A stretch of 64,000 bases of DNA, from assembly GCF_003057885.1 (NCBI RefSeq), contig NZ_QAGK01000013.1:28899-92898 (forward strand). Reading direction: 5' to 3'. The first letter of the stretch is position 1; every line of letters starts with the position of its first letter. The stretch comes from Oceaniglobus ichthyenteri (GTDB lineage Bacteria; Pseudomonadota; Alphaproteobacteria; Rhodobacterales; Rhodobacteraceae). Under the pieces are notes generated by a model, which saw only the letters and a program-made list of their open reading frames with translations, had not been told where the DNA came from and made no database searches. Below, in pieces: positions 37,722 through 46,917 of the stretch. Position numbers and translations under genes: made by a program.

Positions 37722-38725
37722 TACAGCGCTTCGGCCTTGACCAGAGAATGCACATCGTCGACCCGGGCGGCCTCCATATCCTGTTCGGTGATGCCGAATT
37801 TCTGATTGGTGAGGTCTTCTATTCCACCGACAAGGGCCAGCGCATCCAACCCGTAATAGCGCATCAGATAGGCGCGCGATCCGCCATGGGCATAGGTGTC
37901 TTTCAACCCCAGCCGCACCAGACGTTTGCCAACCCCGGCATCGGCCATGGTTTCGGCCACCAATGATCCGATGCCGCCTTCGGTGACATGGTTTTCCAAC
38001 GTCACCACCCCGTGTTTCACTGACCCGATATGATCAAGAAGTTGTTTGTGATCGAACGGTTTGATCGTGTGCAGATGGATATGACGGATCGACAGACCGG
38101 CGTTGTTCAGCGCCGAGCGGGCGCGCATCGCTTCCTCGGTGGTGATGCCGGCGGTGACAACCAGCACATCGTCGCCTTCGGACAGAACCCGCATTTCGCC
38201 CACCTTGATCGGGGTGTCAAACAGGCGCGGCACCGATCCGCGCAACACCCGGCACCAGACCGGGCCATCGATTGAATCGGCGGCCTCGCAGATGCTTTCG
38301 ACTTCGGTGGCATCGCCGGTTTCCAGGATCGTCATGTTCGGAATCGACCGCATGACGGCGATATCTTCGATGGATTGGTGGGTCATGCCGCCGGGCGTGG
38401 TGATGCCGGGCAAGAACCCCATCATCCGCACCTTGCGCCGGGGATAGGCGATGGAGGCCATCAACTGATCATAGGGGCGGCGATACATGAACACGCCAAA
38501 GGTGTGGATGAACGGGCGAAACCCGGCCAGACCCAGACCGCCTGCAAAGCTCATCATGTTTTGTTCGGCCATGCCCATGGACAGGAATTGATCGGGGTGA
38601 CGATCCCGAAACCCGTCGATTTCACAAGACGATGTCAGATCGGCCGACAGGCACAGAATGTCAGGATTGCCCGCTGCGAATTTTTCAAAAGCAGACGCAT
38701 AGGGGCGTGATACCATTTCTACCAT
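37721..38725 (-). CDS. Split transketolase, C-terminal subunit (pyrimidine-binding and C domains)
   Basis: A protein of 334 aa with GGAG eight bases before ATG 38725. The conserved Glu that activates ThDP is E54 in M-G-M-A-E-Q-N-M; P-G-I-T-T-P-G-G-M-T-H-Q-S-I-E-D near residue 110 is the substrate-side loop, and a transketolase C domain follows (V-V-T-A-G-I-T-T, T-L-E-N-H-V-T-E-G-G). It pairs with the N subunit 39 nt upstream to make a complete ThDP enzyme. Being one operon with a sugar transporter and a RuBisCO-like protein, it is probably a dedicated catabolic transketolase, as in the split enzyme known to act on apulose-4-phosphate, rather than the housekeeping one. Confidence 0.9.
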   Translation of the reverse strand: MVEMVSRPYASAFEKFAAGNPDILCLSADLTSSCEIDGFRDRHPDQFLSMGMAEQNMMSFAGGLGLAGFRPFIHTFGVFMYRRPYDQLMASIAYPRRKVRMMGFLPGITTPGGMTHQSIEDIAVMRSIPNMTILETGDATEVESICEAADSIDGPVWCRVLRGSVPRLFDTPIKVGEMRVLSEGDDVLVVTAGITTEEAMRARSALNNAGLSIRHIHLHTIKPFDHKQLLDHIGSVKHGVVTLENHVTEGGIGSLVAETMADAGVGKRLVRLGLKDTYAHGGSRAYLMRYYGLDALALVGGIEDLTNQKFGITEQDMEAARVDDVHSLVKAEAL

Positions 38726-38764
38726 TAGAGGCTCCGTAAATTATGCATCAAAGGGGGCGTGGGA

Positions 38765-39691
38765 TCAGTGATTGTAATCAATCGGATCAACGCCCAGATC
38801 CTTTGCAATTGAAATGTTCATGCGCGACCGTTCGTCTTCGGATTTGAAACGCACATAGTGCAGGCGCGGGAACCGTTCTTCCAATATTGCCATGGAATGA
38901 AACGGGTTTGTGCGCGCCAGAATGATCAACGGTTTGCCCGCATGCGGTTCGTTCACCGCGTCGCGCATGGCACCGATATCATGGCCGTCGATTTCAACGC
39001 AGACCGCGCCGAAATTGGTGAACTTGGCTTTCAGATCGCCCACCTCCATCACGCTGTCCATGGCGCCATCGCATTGCTGATCGTTGACATCCATGATCGC
39101 ATACAGATTGTCGATGCCATGGAAACTGGCGGCCTGCACCGCCTCCCATGTCTGGCCTTCCTGCACTTCGCCGTCAGACATATAAACCCAGGTGCGCCCG
39201 GTTTCCTTTTTCAACTTGCGGCCATAGGCCAGACCCGCGCCGGTGGACAGGCCGATGCCCAGGGTGCCGTTGTGCACCTCCATGCCCGGCGAATGTTCGG
39301 CGCCGATCATTTCAACCGATGATCCGTCCTGGTTGAACATTTCCAACCCCTCGGGGGCCATGCGCCCGACTTCGATCAGGGTGGCATAGGCGACCAGCGC
39401 GTAATGGGCGGGGGCGATGAACAGGCGGTCATACTGGGGGTCGAACGGGCCGTTATATCCGGCGCCGGTGTGATAATCGGGGTTGTCGGCCGAGGGCACG
39501 CCGGCAAATGGTTTGGGGATCATCGGCAGGGTCGGATCGCCCAGATTCAATTCTTCGTTGTAAAGCCATGCCAGCTGTTCGCCCGCCGAACAGGCCTGTG
39601 ACAGATACCCGCCATTGTTGCGCATGGAATGTTCAAACACCCGCCGCCGGATCCCCAATGCGACGTCTTCCGTGGTTTTCCTGTTTCGCAT
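38765..39691 (-). CDS. Split transketolase, N-terminal subunit (diphosphate-binding domain)
   Basis: A protein of 308 aa; start set at ATG 39691 (M-R-N-R-K-T), with a purine-rich AAAGGCG upstream; the frame runs a further 19 codons upstream. The ThDP motif is D173-G-E-V...N203-D (M-S-D-G-E to V-N-D), and T-L-G-I-G-L-S-T-G-A-G-L-A precedes it. Against ordinary split transketolases it has an extra segment of about 25-30 residues at 50-85 (G-A-G-Y-N-G-P-F-D-P region) just before the conserved active-site helix, which could reshape substrate choice. Together with the C subunit it should transfer a two-carbon unit between a ketose and an aldose. Confidence 0.9.
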   Translation of the reverse strand: MRNRKTTEDVALGIRRRVFEHSMRNNGGYLSQACSAGEQLAWLYNEELNLGDPTLPMIPKPFAGVPSADNPDYHTGAGYNGPFDPQYDRLFIAPAHYALVAYATLIEVGRMAPEGLEMFNQDGSSVEMIGAEHSPGMEVHNGTLGIGLSTGAGLAYGRKLKKETGRTWVYMSDGEVQEGQTWEAVQAASFHGIDNLYAIMDVNDQQCDGAMDSVMEVGDLKAKFTNFGAVCVEIDGHDIGAMRDAVNEPHAGKPLIILARTNPFHSMAILEERFPRLHYVRFKSEDERSRMNISIAKDLGVDPIDYNH

Positions 39692-39778
39692 AGCTTCGCC
39701 TTTGACTTGGATTTCTGATGGATCATGGGGGGTGGCCGGGTGTCCCAAGGCCGCGCGCGGCCTTGGGGCGGGGTGTGA

Positions 39779-40822
39779 TTAACGCTGTGGCAGCGCGATC
39801 CAGTCCGCGACCGAAACATCGGCATGCTGGAACTGGGGCATTTTCGCGCCCAGCTCATCCATGTTCTTGATGTCGTTGTCGTTGAGGAATTTCTGCGTGA
39901 TCAATGTGGGCGGCACCACGACCGATGCATCGGGGGTTTCGCCCGCCAGCATCAGCGCCAGTGTGCGCACCGAAACCTCGCCGACCACGGCGGGGTTGGT
40001 GGCCACGGTCGCCACCCAGGCCGAGCCGGGTTCGCGCATTGCCGAAATATCGGCGGTGGATACGTCAGCCGAATAGATATCGATATCGTCGGTCAGCCCG
40101 GCCTCGTCCACGGCGATTTTCACGCCCTTGGCGAATTCGTCAAACGGGGCAAACACCACGTTGATGGTCGGGTTGGCCTGAAGAACCGAGCGCGCCTGAT
40201 TGGCGACGGCATTGGCGATGGGGTTATCCAGCGTGCCGAACATGGCCGCTTCGGTGACGTTTGGATTGGCCTCTTTGAATTCCTTCCAGGCCACATCGCG
40301 CCGGTCCAGCGGGGCAATGCCGGGCACATAGACATATCCGGCGGTAAACGCATCGCCGTTGTCTTCCAATGCCTGATCAAGGGCAAGTTTGCCTAGCAGG
40401 TAATCGGATTGTTCGATCTGCGGAATTGCCGGATTTTCAACGTTAACGTCAAAGGCGACAACCTTGATCCCGGCATCCAGCGCGCGTTGTGCGACCTCTT
40501 TGATGGATTCGGTCAGGCCGTGCTGAATGATGATGCCATCCACGCCAAGGGCAATCGCCTGATCGACCATATCGGCCTGAAGCGCGGCATCCTGGCGGCT
40601 GTCCAGAACGCGCAGGTCAACGCCAAGGGCGGCGGCCTGTGTTTCCACGCCCGACAGATATGATTGAAAGAAATCGCCGGTCGACAGATACCGCACCAGC
40701 GCGATCTTTACATCGCCGGGATTGTCAAAGGGGGCGGGCATATCGGCGGCAAAGGCCGCGCTGCCGGTGGCAAGAACCGATACTCCGGCCCCGACCAGTT
40801 TGATCATGTTTCTTCTCAGCAT
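39779..40822 (-). CDS. Periplasmic sugar-binding protein of the second CUT2 transporter
   Basis: A protein of 347 aa from ATG 40822 (GGGAGG upstream). The N-terminus L-R-R-N-M-I-K-L followed by a hydrophobic stretch ending A-F-A-A-D may be a Tat-type signal. Mature type I binding fold: V-D-G-I-I-I-Q-H-G-L-T-E-S, V-V-A-F-D-V-N-V-E-N and P-T-I-N-V-V-F-A-P-F-D-E-F-A-K-G. It delivers the sugar to the permease and ATPase encoded upstream in the operon. The ligand is probably the pentose handled by the MtnK/MtnA-type enzymes across the divergent promoter (inference). Confidence 0.92.
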   Translation of the reverse strand: MLRRNMIKLVGAGVSVLATGSAAFAADMPAPFDNPGDVKIALVRYLSTGDFFQSYLSGVETQAAALGVDLRVLDSRQDAALQADMVDQAIALGVDGIIIQHGLTESIKEVAQRALDAGIKVVAFDVNVENPAIPQIEQSDYLLGKLALDQALEDNGDAFTAGYVYVPGIAPLDRRDVAWKEFKEANPNVTEAAMFGTLDNPIANAVANQARSVLQANPTINVVFAPFDEFAKGVKIAVDEAGLTDDIDIYSADVSTADISAMREPGSAWVATVATNPAVVGEVSVRTLALMLAGETPDASVVVPPTLITQKFLNDNDIKNMDELGAKMPQFQHADVSVADWIALPQR

Positions 40823-40853
40823 ATTAAATCCTCCCATGGGTTTATCTGAGGTT

Positions 40854-41870
40854 TCAGGCTTTTCGCGCCGTCGCACTTTTGGACGAAAGATAAAAGGTAA
40901 AGACCAGCGCGCAGACCAGAACCGCGCCCTTGACGAAGTCCTGGGTATAATAGGGCGCGTTCATCATCGTCATGCCCTGCAGCAAAATCCCGACAAACAG
41001 CGCGCCGATGGCCGTGCCAAAGGCATTGGGCCGTGCCGCGCCCAGCACCGCAAATCCGATCAGGGCGGCGGCGACGCTGTCCAGCAACAGGTTGTTGCCC
41101 GAGGCAATATCGCCCCGCCCCAGACGCGCCGCCAGCAGGATGCCGCCAATCGACGCGGTGACGCCGGAAATCATATAGGCCAGGATCTTGTAACGTTGCA
41201 CATTCGCCCCGACCAGCTCTGCCGCCCGCTGGTTTGACCCGATGGCATACATCAACCGGCCATGGCGGGTGAATTCAAGGAATATCCAGATCGCCAGCGC
41301 CACCAGAATAAAGATGACCACGGGAACCGGGATCAGCCGTTCAAGAAAGAAATCAAACCGGTGCCGCCCCAGCCACAGAAACGCCGCCGAAAACGTGCCT
41401 TCGGCATTGGTGCCGTCCGGCAGGCTCATGCCGGTGGCGATGGAATTGCCCTGGGTGGGGATGCGTTGCAGACCGATCAGCAAAAACATCATGCCAAGGG
41501 TGGCCAACAGATCGGGCACCTTCATTTTCACGATCAGCAATCCGTTGATCAGTCCGACAAATGCCCCCATCGCCAGACACAGCAAAACCGCGACATAGGC
41601 GGGCTGTTCCAGGATCACCATGGAATAGGCCGACAGCATCAGCGCCGATGTGGCAACCGACCCGATCGACAGATCAAACCCGTCAACCACCAGCGTGCAG
41701 GTCACGCCCAGGGCCAGAATGCCGGTGATGGCCACCGATTGAAACACGAACACCGCCGAACGGGCGCTGAAAAACCCCGAGGCCGAAAGACTGAAATAAA
41801 CCGACAGCCCCACCAGCAAAAGGATGAAGCCATATTTTATGGCAAAGGATCGCGTGCCTTCAGTGCCCAT
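40854..41870 (-). CDS. Sugar ABC transporter permease, RbsC type
   Basis: A protein of 338 aa; GAGGAA upstream of ATG 41870. About ten membrane helices, with the CUT2 signatures L-V-V-D-G-F-D-L-S-I-G-S-V and A-I-G-S-N-Q-R-A-A-E-L-V-G-A-N-V. This is the only permease of this system, so it should form a homodimer, unlike the two-permease system at 29-31 kb. It starts 12 nt after the ATPase stop. Confidence 0.93.
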   Translation of the reverse strand: MGTEGTRSFAIKYGFILLLVGLSVYFSLSASGFFSARSAVFVFQSVAITGILALGVTCTLVVDGFDLSIGSVATSALMLSAYSMVILEQPAYVAVLLCLAMGAFVGLINGLLIVKMKVPDLLATLGMMFLLIGLQRIPTQGNSIATGMSLPDGTNAEGTFSAAFLWLGRHRFDFFLERLIPVPVVIFILVALAIWIFLEFTRHGRLMYAIGSNQRAAELVGANVQRYKILAYMISGVTASIGGILLAARLGRGDIASGNNLLLDSVAAALIGFAVLGAARPNAFGTAIGALFVGILLQGMTMMNAPYYTQDFVKGAVLVCALVFTFYLSSKSATARKA

Positions 41871-41882
41871 TCGTGTCGTTCC

Positions 41883-43382
41883 TCATGCAGCTTTTTCGCC
41901 CGTGATCTGGGCCACCAGCGCGGCCAGATCCAGATTCGAATTTTCATGTTCACCCACCAGATTGCCTTCGTTCAGCACAATGATGCGGTCGGCAATTTCG
42001 ATGGCTTCGTCGATTTCGGCAACAAAAACCAATGTTGCGCGCTCGCCTGCGGTTTCGCGGATGTGGCGGCCGATGTCGCGTCGCGCGCCGATGTCGACAC
42101 CCTGAAACGGTTCATCCAGCAGCAACACCTGACTGGGTTTCAGCAACCAGCGCCCGATCATCACCTTTTGCTGGTTGCCCCCCGACAGGGTGCCGATGCC
42201 ATCGTCCTGTGATTGGCAGACCACGCCGATCCGGTCGATCATGTCGGTGGTGGCGCGGCGCTGTTGGGTCTGGCGGATGAATGACAGCGTGCTGAAGGCG
42301 CGCAGAAACGGCAGGCTCATGTTGTCGGTGATGTTGAAGGCGGGCACCACGGCGTTGTTGCCGCGATCCTTGGGTGACATGTAAACGCCGGCGGCGATGG
42401 CGCCATTGGCATTGGCCGGATCATAGGGCGCGCCGTTGATCTTCATCGTGCCGGCCGCGGGTTTGCGCAGGCCAAAGATGATATCGGCCAGTTGGCTTTT
42501 GCCGCTGCCCAGCAATCCGGTGATTGCGATCACTTCGCCCTTGTGGGCGGTGATGTTGAACGTGGGCCAACCGGGGCGCAACGACAGGTTTTCAATTTCC
42601 AGAACCGCGGCACCGCCGGTTTTCGGGGTGATGTTCACATCGGTCATCTTGTGACCCAGCATCGCCGTGACCGCGCCTTCGTAATCCAGCGGTGCGCCCT
42701 CGAACGTGCCCGACACCTGCCCGTCGCGCATGGAGATGATGCGGTCGGCAATCCGCCGGATATCCGACATCCGGTGCGAGATATACAAGATCGCCACACC
42801 CTGCGCGCGCAACCGGTCAATGAACCCGAACAAACGATCCGCCTCGGTGGCCGACAGGGATGAGGTGGGTTCATCCAGGATCAGAACCTTGGGCGCGCGG
42901 GCCATGGCGCGGGCGATGGCAATCAACTGCCGGTCGGCCACGTTCAGATCGCTGACCCGGGTTTTGACATCCATCTTCAGGCCCATGGACCGGGCAATTT
43001 CGCCCGCCTGCGCGCGCAACACCCGGTCGCGCACGAATGTCTTAGCGCCCGGTTTTGTCAGCTGATCCAGCATCAGGTTGGTTGCCACATCCAGATCGGG
43101 AATCACCCCGTCATCAATATTCTGATGCACCGCGACCACCCCTTGGGACAGGGCATCGGCGGCAGTGGCGGGGGCATAGGGCGCGCCGCTCAGGCGCATT
43201 TCGCCCCCGTCCAGCCCGTGAATGCCGCAAATCGCCTTGACCAATGTGGATTTTCCGGCGCCGTTCGCCCCCATCAGAACAGTAACCGTGCCCGCATCCA
43301 GCGACAGGGCGACGTTTTTCAAAACCGCGTTGCGACCAAAGCTTTTTCGAACACCTTCAACTGTCAAGACGGCTGACGTCAT
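41883..43382 (-). CDS. Sugar ABC transporter ATP-binding protein, CUT2 type
   Basis: A protein of 499 aa from ATG 43382, chosen over ATG 43394 because GGAGG lies five bases before it. Two ATPase domains: domain 1 has G-A-N-G-A-G-K-S-T and L-I-L-D-E-P-T-S-S-L; domain 2 has G-L-L-G-S-G-K-S-Q, L-S-G-G-N-Q-Q-K and L-L-L-D-E-P-F-Q-G-V-D. Both Walker A lysines are intact. First gene of the operon ATPase-permease-binding protein-transketolase N-C-RuBisCO-like, which is divergent from mtnK across a 27-bp inverted repeat. Confidence 0.94.
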   Translation of the reverse strand: MTSAVLTVEGVRKSFGRNAVLKNVALSLDAGTVTVLMGANGAGKSTLVKAICGIHGLDGGEMRLSGAPYAPATAADALSQGVVAVHQNIDDGVIPDLDVATNLMLDQLTKPGAKTFVRDRVLRAQAGEIARSMGLKMDVKTRVSDLNVADRQLIAIARAMARAPKVLILDEPTSSLSATEADRLFGFIDRLRAQGVAILYISHRMSDIRRIADRIISMRDGQVSGTFEGAPLDYEGAVTAMLGHKMTDVNITPKTGGAAVLEIENLSLRPGWPTFNITAHKGEVIAITGLLGSGKSQLADIIFGLRKPAAGTMKINGAPYDPANANGAIAAGVYMSPKDRGNNAVVPAFNITDNMSLPFLRAFSTLSFIRQTQQRRATTDMIDRIGVVCQSQDDGIGTLSGGNQQKVMIGRWLLKPSQVLLLDEPFQGVDIGARRDIGRHIRETAGERATLVFVAEIDEAIEIADRIIVLNEGNLVGEHENSNLDLAALVAQITGEKAA

Positions 43383-43436
43383 TGTTCCTCCCATGGCGAT
43401 GTGCCGTGTGTTGGGGGCATCGTGACGCCGGTTTAC

Positions 43437-43463
43437 CCATTTGTCAACGGCCTTGACAAATGG
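43437..43463. promoter_or_regulatory. Perfect 27-bp inverted repeat, operator between divergent sugar operons
   Basis: Arms CCATTTGTCAA (43437-43447) and TTGACAAATGG (43453-43463) are exact reverse complements around a 5-bp spacer. Each arm carries a TTGTCA -35-like hexamer, one per strand: for mtnK with TATTGT (43465-43470, 18-bp spacer), for the transporter operon with a weaker TAAACC (43435-43430). A regulator bound here would block both divergent promoters at once. The SorC protein encoded at 45882 is the obvious candidate. Confidence 0.75.
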
Positions 43464-43499
43464 CTATTGTTGGGTTTTTTGTGGGGCAGGAGGTACACC

Positions 43500-44762
43500 A
43501 TGGAAAAAGCGAGCACCTATCAAGAGCTGTCGGCCGACACCCTGGCCGCGCGGCTGAATTCCATTGCCGCCGTGACCGACCGGGTGGGGGCCGATACATC
43601 GCAATGGCAGGTGAAAGAGGTTGGCGATGGCAACCTGAACCTGGTGTTCATTCTGAACGGGCCAAAGGGCACCGTGATCGTGAAACAGGCATTGCCCTAT
43701 GTGCGGCTGGTCGGGGATTCCTGGCCGCTGCCTTTGTACCGCGCGTTTTATGAAAATCAGGCGTTGATCCGTCAGCAACAGCGCGATCCGGGCAGCGTGC
43801 CGCAGGTGTTTCATTTTGACGGCGATCAGGCGCTGATCATCATGGAATATCTTGCGCCCCACATCATTTTGCGCGGCAAACTGATTGCCGGGGAACGGGT
43901 TGCAAACCTGTCACGCACCATGGGCGAATTTTGTGCGCGCACCGCGTTTCGCGGTTCCGAACTGTGCATGGCCAGCGGTGACAAAAAGGCCGATGTCGCG
44001 CTGTTTGCGGGCAATGTGGCGATTCCGGCGATTTCTGAAGCCCTGGTATTCACCGCCCCCTATCACGAGGCCGAGCTGAACCACCACACCCCCGAACTGA
44101 CCCCGGTGGTTGAAAAACTGCGCGGTGATGTGGCGCTGAAAACCCGGGTGCAGGCGATGATGATGAAATTCATCTCGAACACCGAAACCATGTTGCATGG
44201 CGATCTGCACACCGGATCGATCATGTCGACCGATGATGACAGCCGGGTGATTGACCCCGAATTCGTGCAATACGGCCCGATGGGGTTTGATATCGGGATG
44301 CTGACCGCCAATTTCCTGATGGCGTATTTCAGTCAGCCCGCCCATCGCAGTGCTGCCGATCTGGGTGGATATCAGGGCTGGATCCTTGATCAGATCCGCG
44401 AGATTTTCGAACATTTCGATACCGAATTCCGCCATCTGTGGAAAACCGAACGCACCGGCATCCTGTATCCCGCCACCCTGTTCGAGGATCAGGGCCACAG
44501 TTCCGACGCCGCCTGTGAGGACGTGCTGCGCCAGATTTACGAAGATGCCTTTGCGTTTTGCGGCATTGAGATGCTGCGCCGCGTTCTGTCATTGGCCCAT
44601 AACGCCGATTTCGAAACCATAACCGACACCGCCGTGCGCGCCCCGCTTGAGGCGCGCAATATCATGATGGGCGTCGAGCTTATCCAAAATGCCGAAACCG
44701 TCAGGGATGTCGCATCTTTGATCGCAATGGCCGAACGATTTAACGCAGGAGATATCCTATGA
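43500..44762 (+). CDS. mtnK: S-methyl-5-thioribose kinase homologue (MtnK family)
   Basis: A protein of 420 aa; the ATG at 43500 has AGGAGGT upstream. APH-like kinase fold with MtnK hallmarks: G-D-G-N-L-N-L-V-F (43-51) ATP loop, V-K-Q-A-L-P-Y-V-R, the catalytic loop H-G-D-L-H-T-G-S (233-240) and metal-binding D-P-E-F (252-255). It should phosphorylate methylthioribose or a close analogue such as 5-deoxyribose at C1. The stop overlaps mtnA (ATGA). No MTA nucleosidase or phosphorylase gene lies nearby, while a sugar importer does, so the substrate is probably imported free sugar (inference). Confidence 0.88.
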   Translation: MEKASTYQELSADTLAARLNSIAAVTDRVGADTSQWQVKEVGDGNLNLVFILNGPKGTVIVKQALPYVRLVGDSWPLPLYRAFYENQALIRQQQRDPGSVPQVFHFDGDQALIIMEYLAPHIILRGKLIAGERVANLSRTMGEFCARTAFRGSELCMASGDKKADVALFAGNVAIPAISEALVFTAPYHEAELNHHTPELTPVVEKLRGDVALKTRVQAMMMKFISNTETMLHGDLHTGSIMSTDDDSRVIDPEFVQYGPMGFDIGMLTANFLMAYFSQPAHRSAADLGGYQGWILDQIREIFEHFDTEFRHLWKTERTGILYPATLFEDQGHSSDAACEDVLRQIYEDAFAFCGIEMLRRVLSLAHNADFETITDTAVRAPLEARNIMMGVELIQNAETVRDVASLIAMAERFNAGDIL

Positions 44763-45880
44763 AGGTGAACGGAAAACATTATCGGTCGCTTTGGTGGAAT
44801 TCGGATACCGCAGTTCTGGAAATCATCGATCAACGCTGGTTGCCCCATGATTTCCGCACCCAACCCGTCACCACGATGGAGGAATTTGCCGCCGCCATCG
44901 TTGAAATGCGGGTGCGCGGGGCGCCGTTGATCGGCGCGACGGCGGCCTATGCCATGGCCCTGGCGATGAAAATCGACCCGTCCAATGACCATTTCGAAAA
45001 GGCCTGGGCGTATTTCAACGCCACCCGCCCCACGGCGGTGAACCTGCGGTGGGCGTTGAACCGGTGCAAGGATGCGTTGCTGCCCCTGCCGGAAAATCAG
45101 CGCGCCGATGCGGCGTTGACGCTGGCCCATGAAATCGCCGACGAAGATGTGGGCATCAATGCGCAGATCGGTCAGCACGGTCTGGCCCTGATCCGCGAGA
45201 TTGCGGCGAAAAAGAAAGACGGCGCACCGGTCAACATTCTGACCCATTGCAATGCCGGATGGCTGGCAACGGTCGATTGGGGCACCGCCACCAGCCCGAT
45301 GTATCATGCCCATGATGCCGGCATCCCGATTCACGTCTGGGTCGATGAAACCCGGCCCCGCAATCAGGGCGCGATCACCTCCTGGGAATTGGGCCGCCAC
45401 GGCGTGCCCCATACCTATATCGTTGACAATGCCGGTGGCCATCTGATGCAACATGGCATGGTTGATATGGTGATTGTCGGCACCGACAGAACCACCAGCC
45501 GGGGCGATGTGTGCAACAAGATCGGCACCTATCTCAAGGCGCTGGCGGCGCACGCCAACAACGTGCCGTTCTATGTTGCGCTGCCCTCACCGACGATTGA
45601 TTGGACCATCGCCGATGGTGTCGCCGATATTCCGATCGAGGAACGCGATGCGCGCGAAACCACCCATGTGCAGGGCAAACTGCCGGATGGCAGCATCGAA
45701 ATGGTGCAAGTCACCCCCGATGACACGCCGGGCGGCAACCCCGCCTTTGACGTGACGCCAAACCATCTGGTGACCGGGCTGATCACCGAACGCGGCGTGG
45801 CCAAGGCCAGCACCGAAGGATTGCAAGCGCTGTTTCCCGATCTGGCCAAGGCGGCGCAGACGCAAAAACCGGGCGGCTGA
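44759..45880 (+). CDS. mtnA: Methylthioribose-1-phosphate isomerase homologue (MtnA family)
   Basis: A protein of 373 aa; the ATG overlaps the mtnK stop, with GGAG upstream. It belongs to the MtnA/eIF2B fold: R-G-A-P-L-I-G at 53-59, catalytic C164 in L-T-H-C-N-A-G and D243 in V-G-T-D-R-T, plus E-T-R-P and N-K-I-G-T-Y. It converts an aldose-1-phosphate to the ketose-1-phosphate. One segment departs from the usual form: after R-P-R-N-Q-G it reads A-I-T-S-W-E-L, one residue shorter than the common Q-G-x-x-L-T-x-W-E, so substrate choice may differ from classical MtnA (for example 5-deoxyribose-1-phosphate). Confidence 0.88.
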   Translation: MKVNGKHYRSLWWNSDTAVLEIIDQRWLPHDFRTQPVTTMEEFAAAIVEMRVRGAPLIGATAAYAMALAMKIDPSNDHFEKAWAYFNATRPTAVNLRWALNRCKDALLPLPENQRADAALTLAHEIADEDVGINAQIGQHGLALIREIAAKKKDGAPVNILTHCNAGWLATVDWGTATSPMYHAHDAGIPIHVWVDETRPRNQGAITSWELGRHGVPHTYIVDNAGGHLMQHGMVDMVIVGTDRTTSRGDVCNKIGTYLKALAAHANNVPFYVALPSPTIDWTIADGVADIPIEERDARETTHVQGKLPDGSIEMVQVTPDDTPGGNPAFDVTPNHLVTGLITERGVAKASTEGLQALFPDLAKAAQTQKPGG

Positions 45881-45881
45881 T

Positions 45882-46862
45882 GTGCCCGACAATGCGCCCC
45901 GGCCAAGTGATGACATAAGATTGGACCGTCAGGAGCGGGCCATTCTTGACACCACGTGGTGTTATTATCACGAGGGCCTGAACCAAAGTGAGATCGCCGG
46001 GAAACTGGGGATTTCACGGGCCTCGGTGGTGAATTACCTGTCAGAGGCGCGCAAGCGGGGATATATCAGGATCTCGCTTGATCCGGGCATTTTCACCGAA
46101 CACGAACTGGCGCGCCGGGTGGCCGATACCTTTGGGTTGAAAGAGGTGAGCATCGCGCCGTCTTCGGGGGCGGATACGGCCGCGCGGGTGGCGAAAATGA
46201 CCGCCGACTGGCTGCCGCATCTGTTGACCAAGGGCGACCGTCTGGGCGTTGCCTGGGGCGAGACGATATTTCAGGTGTCCGAAGCCGCCTCAAGCCAGGT
46301 GATCGAGGATCTGGAAATCGTGCAACTGGTCGGGTCGCGCCCGGCCTCAAAAGGGTTTGCCGCCGAAATATGTTCGGCGATGCTGGCGCGCCAGTTCGGG
46401 GCCCATTGCGTGAACCTGCATGTGCCGCTGTTGTTGTCGGACAAGGAACTGGCACAGCGGCTTTTGGCCGAACCTGTGATTGTTGAACAGATGGCGGCGG
46501 TGACCAATTGCAACAAGACGATTTTCGCCTGCGGCACCTGCAATGAAGACAGTCACATCCTGAAAACCGGGCTGATGAATTTTGAACAGTTGGAACGCTA
46601 CAAGAAACGCGGCGCCACGGGCGTGATCTGCGGGCGGCTGATTGATGCAAACGGCGTGCACATGCCCACCCCGGTGGAAGAGCGGATGATCGGCATCACG
46701 CTGGACAAGATGAAGAACAAGGAAATGGGGCTTTTGGTCGGGTCGGGGCGCAAACGGGTCGATCCGATGCTGGCCGCGATCCGGGGCGGGTATGCCACCC
46801 ATCTGGCCACCTGTGATGACACCGCCCGATTGCTGTTGAAACGGGCAAACGCCCAAGGCTGA
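45882..46862 (+). CDS. SorC-family sugar-phosphate-responsive transcriptional regulator
   Basis: A protein of 326 aa from GTG 45882, 1 nt after mtnA. N-terminal helix-turn-helix at about 28-55 (L-N-Q-S-E-I-A-G-K-L-G-I-S-R-A-S-V-V-N-Y-L), then a SorC/DeoR-type effector domain (G-D-R-L-G-V-A-W-G-E-T-I, I-V-Q-L-V-G, V-I-C-G-R-L-I-D-A-N-G). SorC proteins bind phosphorylated sugars made by the pathway they control. Lying inside the mtnK-mtnA operon, it most likely binds the 27-bp inverted repeat at 43437-43463. Confidence 0.9.
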   Translation: MPDNAPRPSDDIRLDRQERAILDTTWCYYHEGLNQSEIAGKLGISRASVVNYLSEARKRGYIRISLDPGIFTEHELARRVADTFGLKEVSIAPSSGADTAARVAKMTADWLPHLLTKGDRLGVAWGETIFQVSEAASSQVIEDLEIVQLVGSRPASKGFAAEICSAMLARQFGAHCVNLHVPLLLSDKELAQRLLAEPVIVEQMAAVTNCNKTIFACGTCNEDSHILKTGLMNFEQLERYKKRGATGVICGRLIDANGVHMPTPVEERMIGITLDKMKNKEMGLLVGSGRKRVDPMLAAIRGGYATHLATCDDTARLLLKRANAQG

Positions 46863-46917
46863 AAAGAAAGCCGCGGCCGGGGTCATGGCACCACCGCGCG
46901 CTTTGAATTGATGAAAG

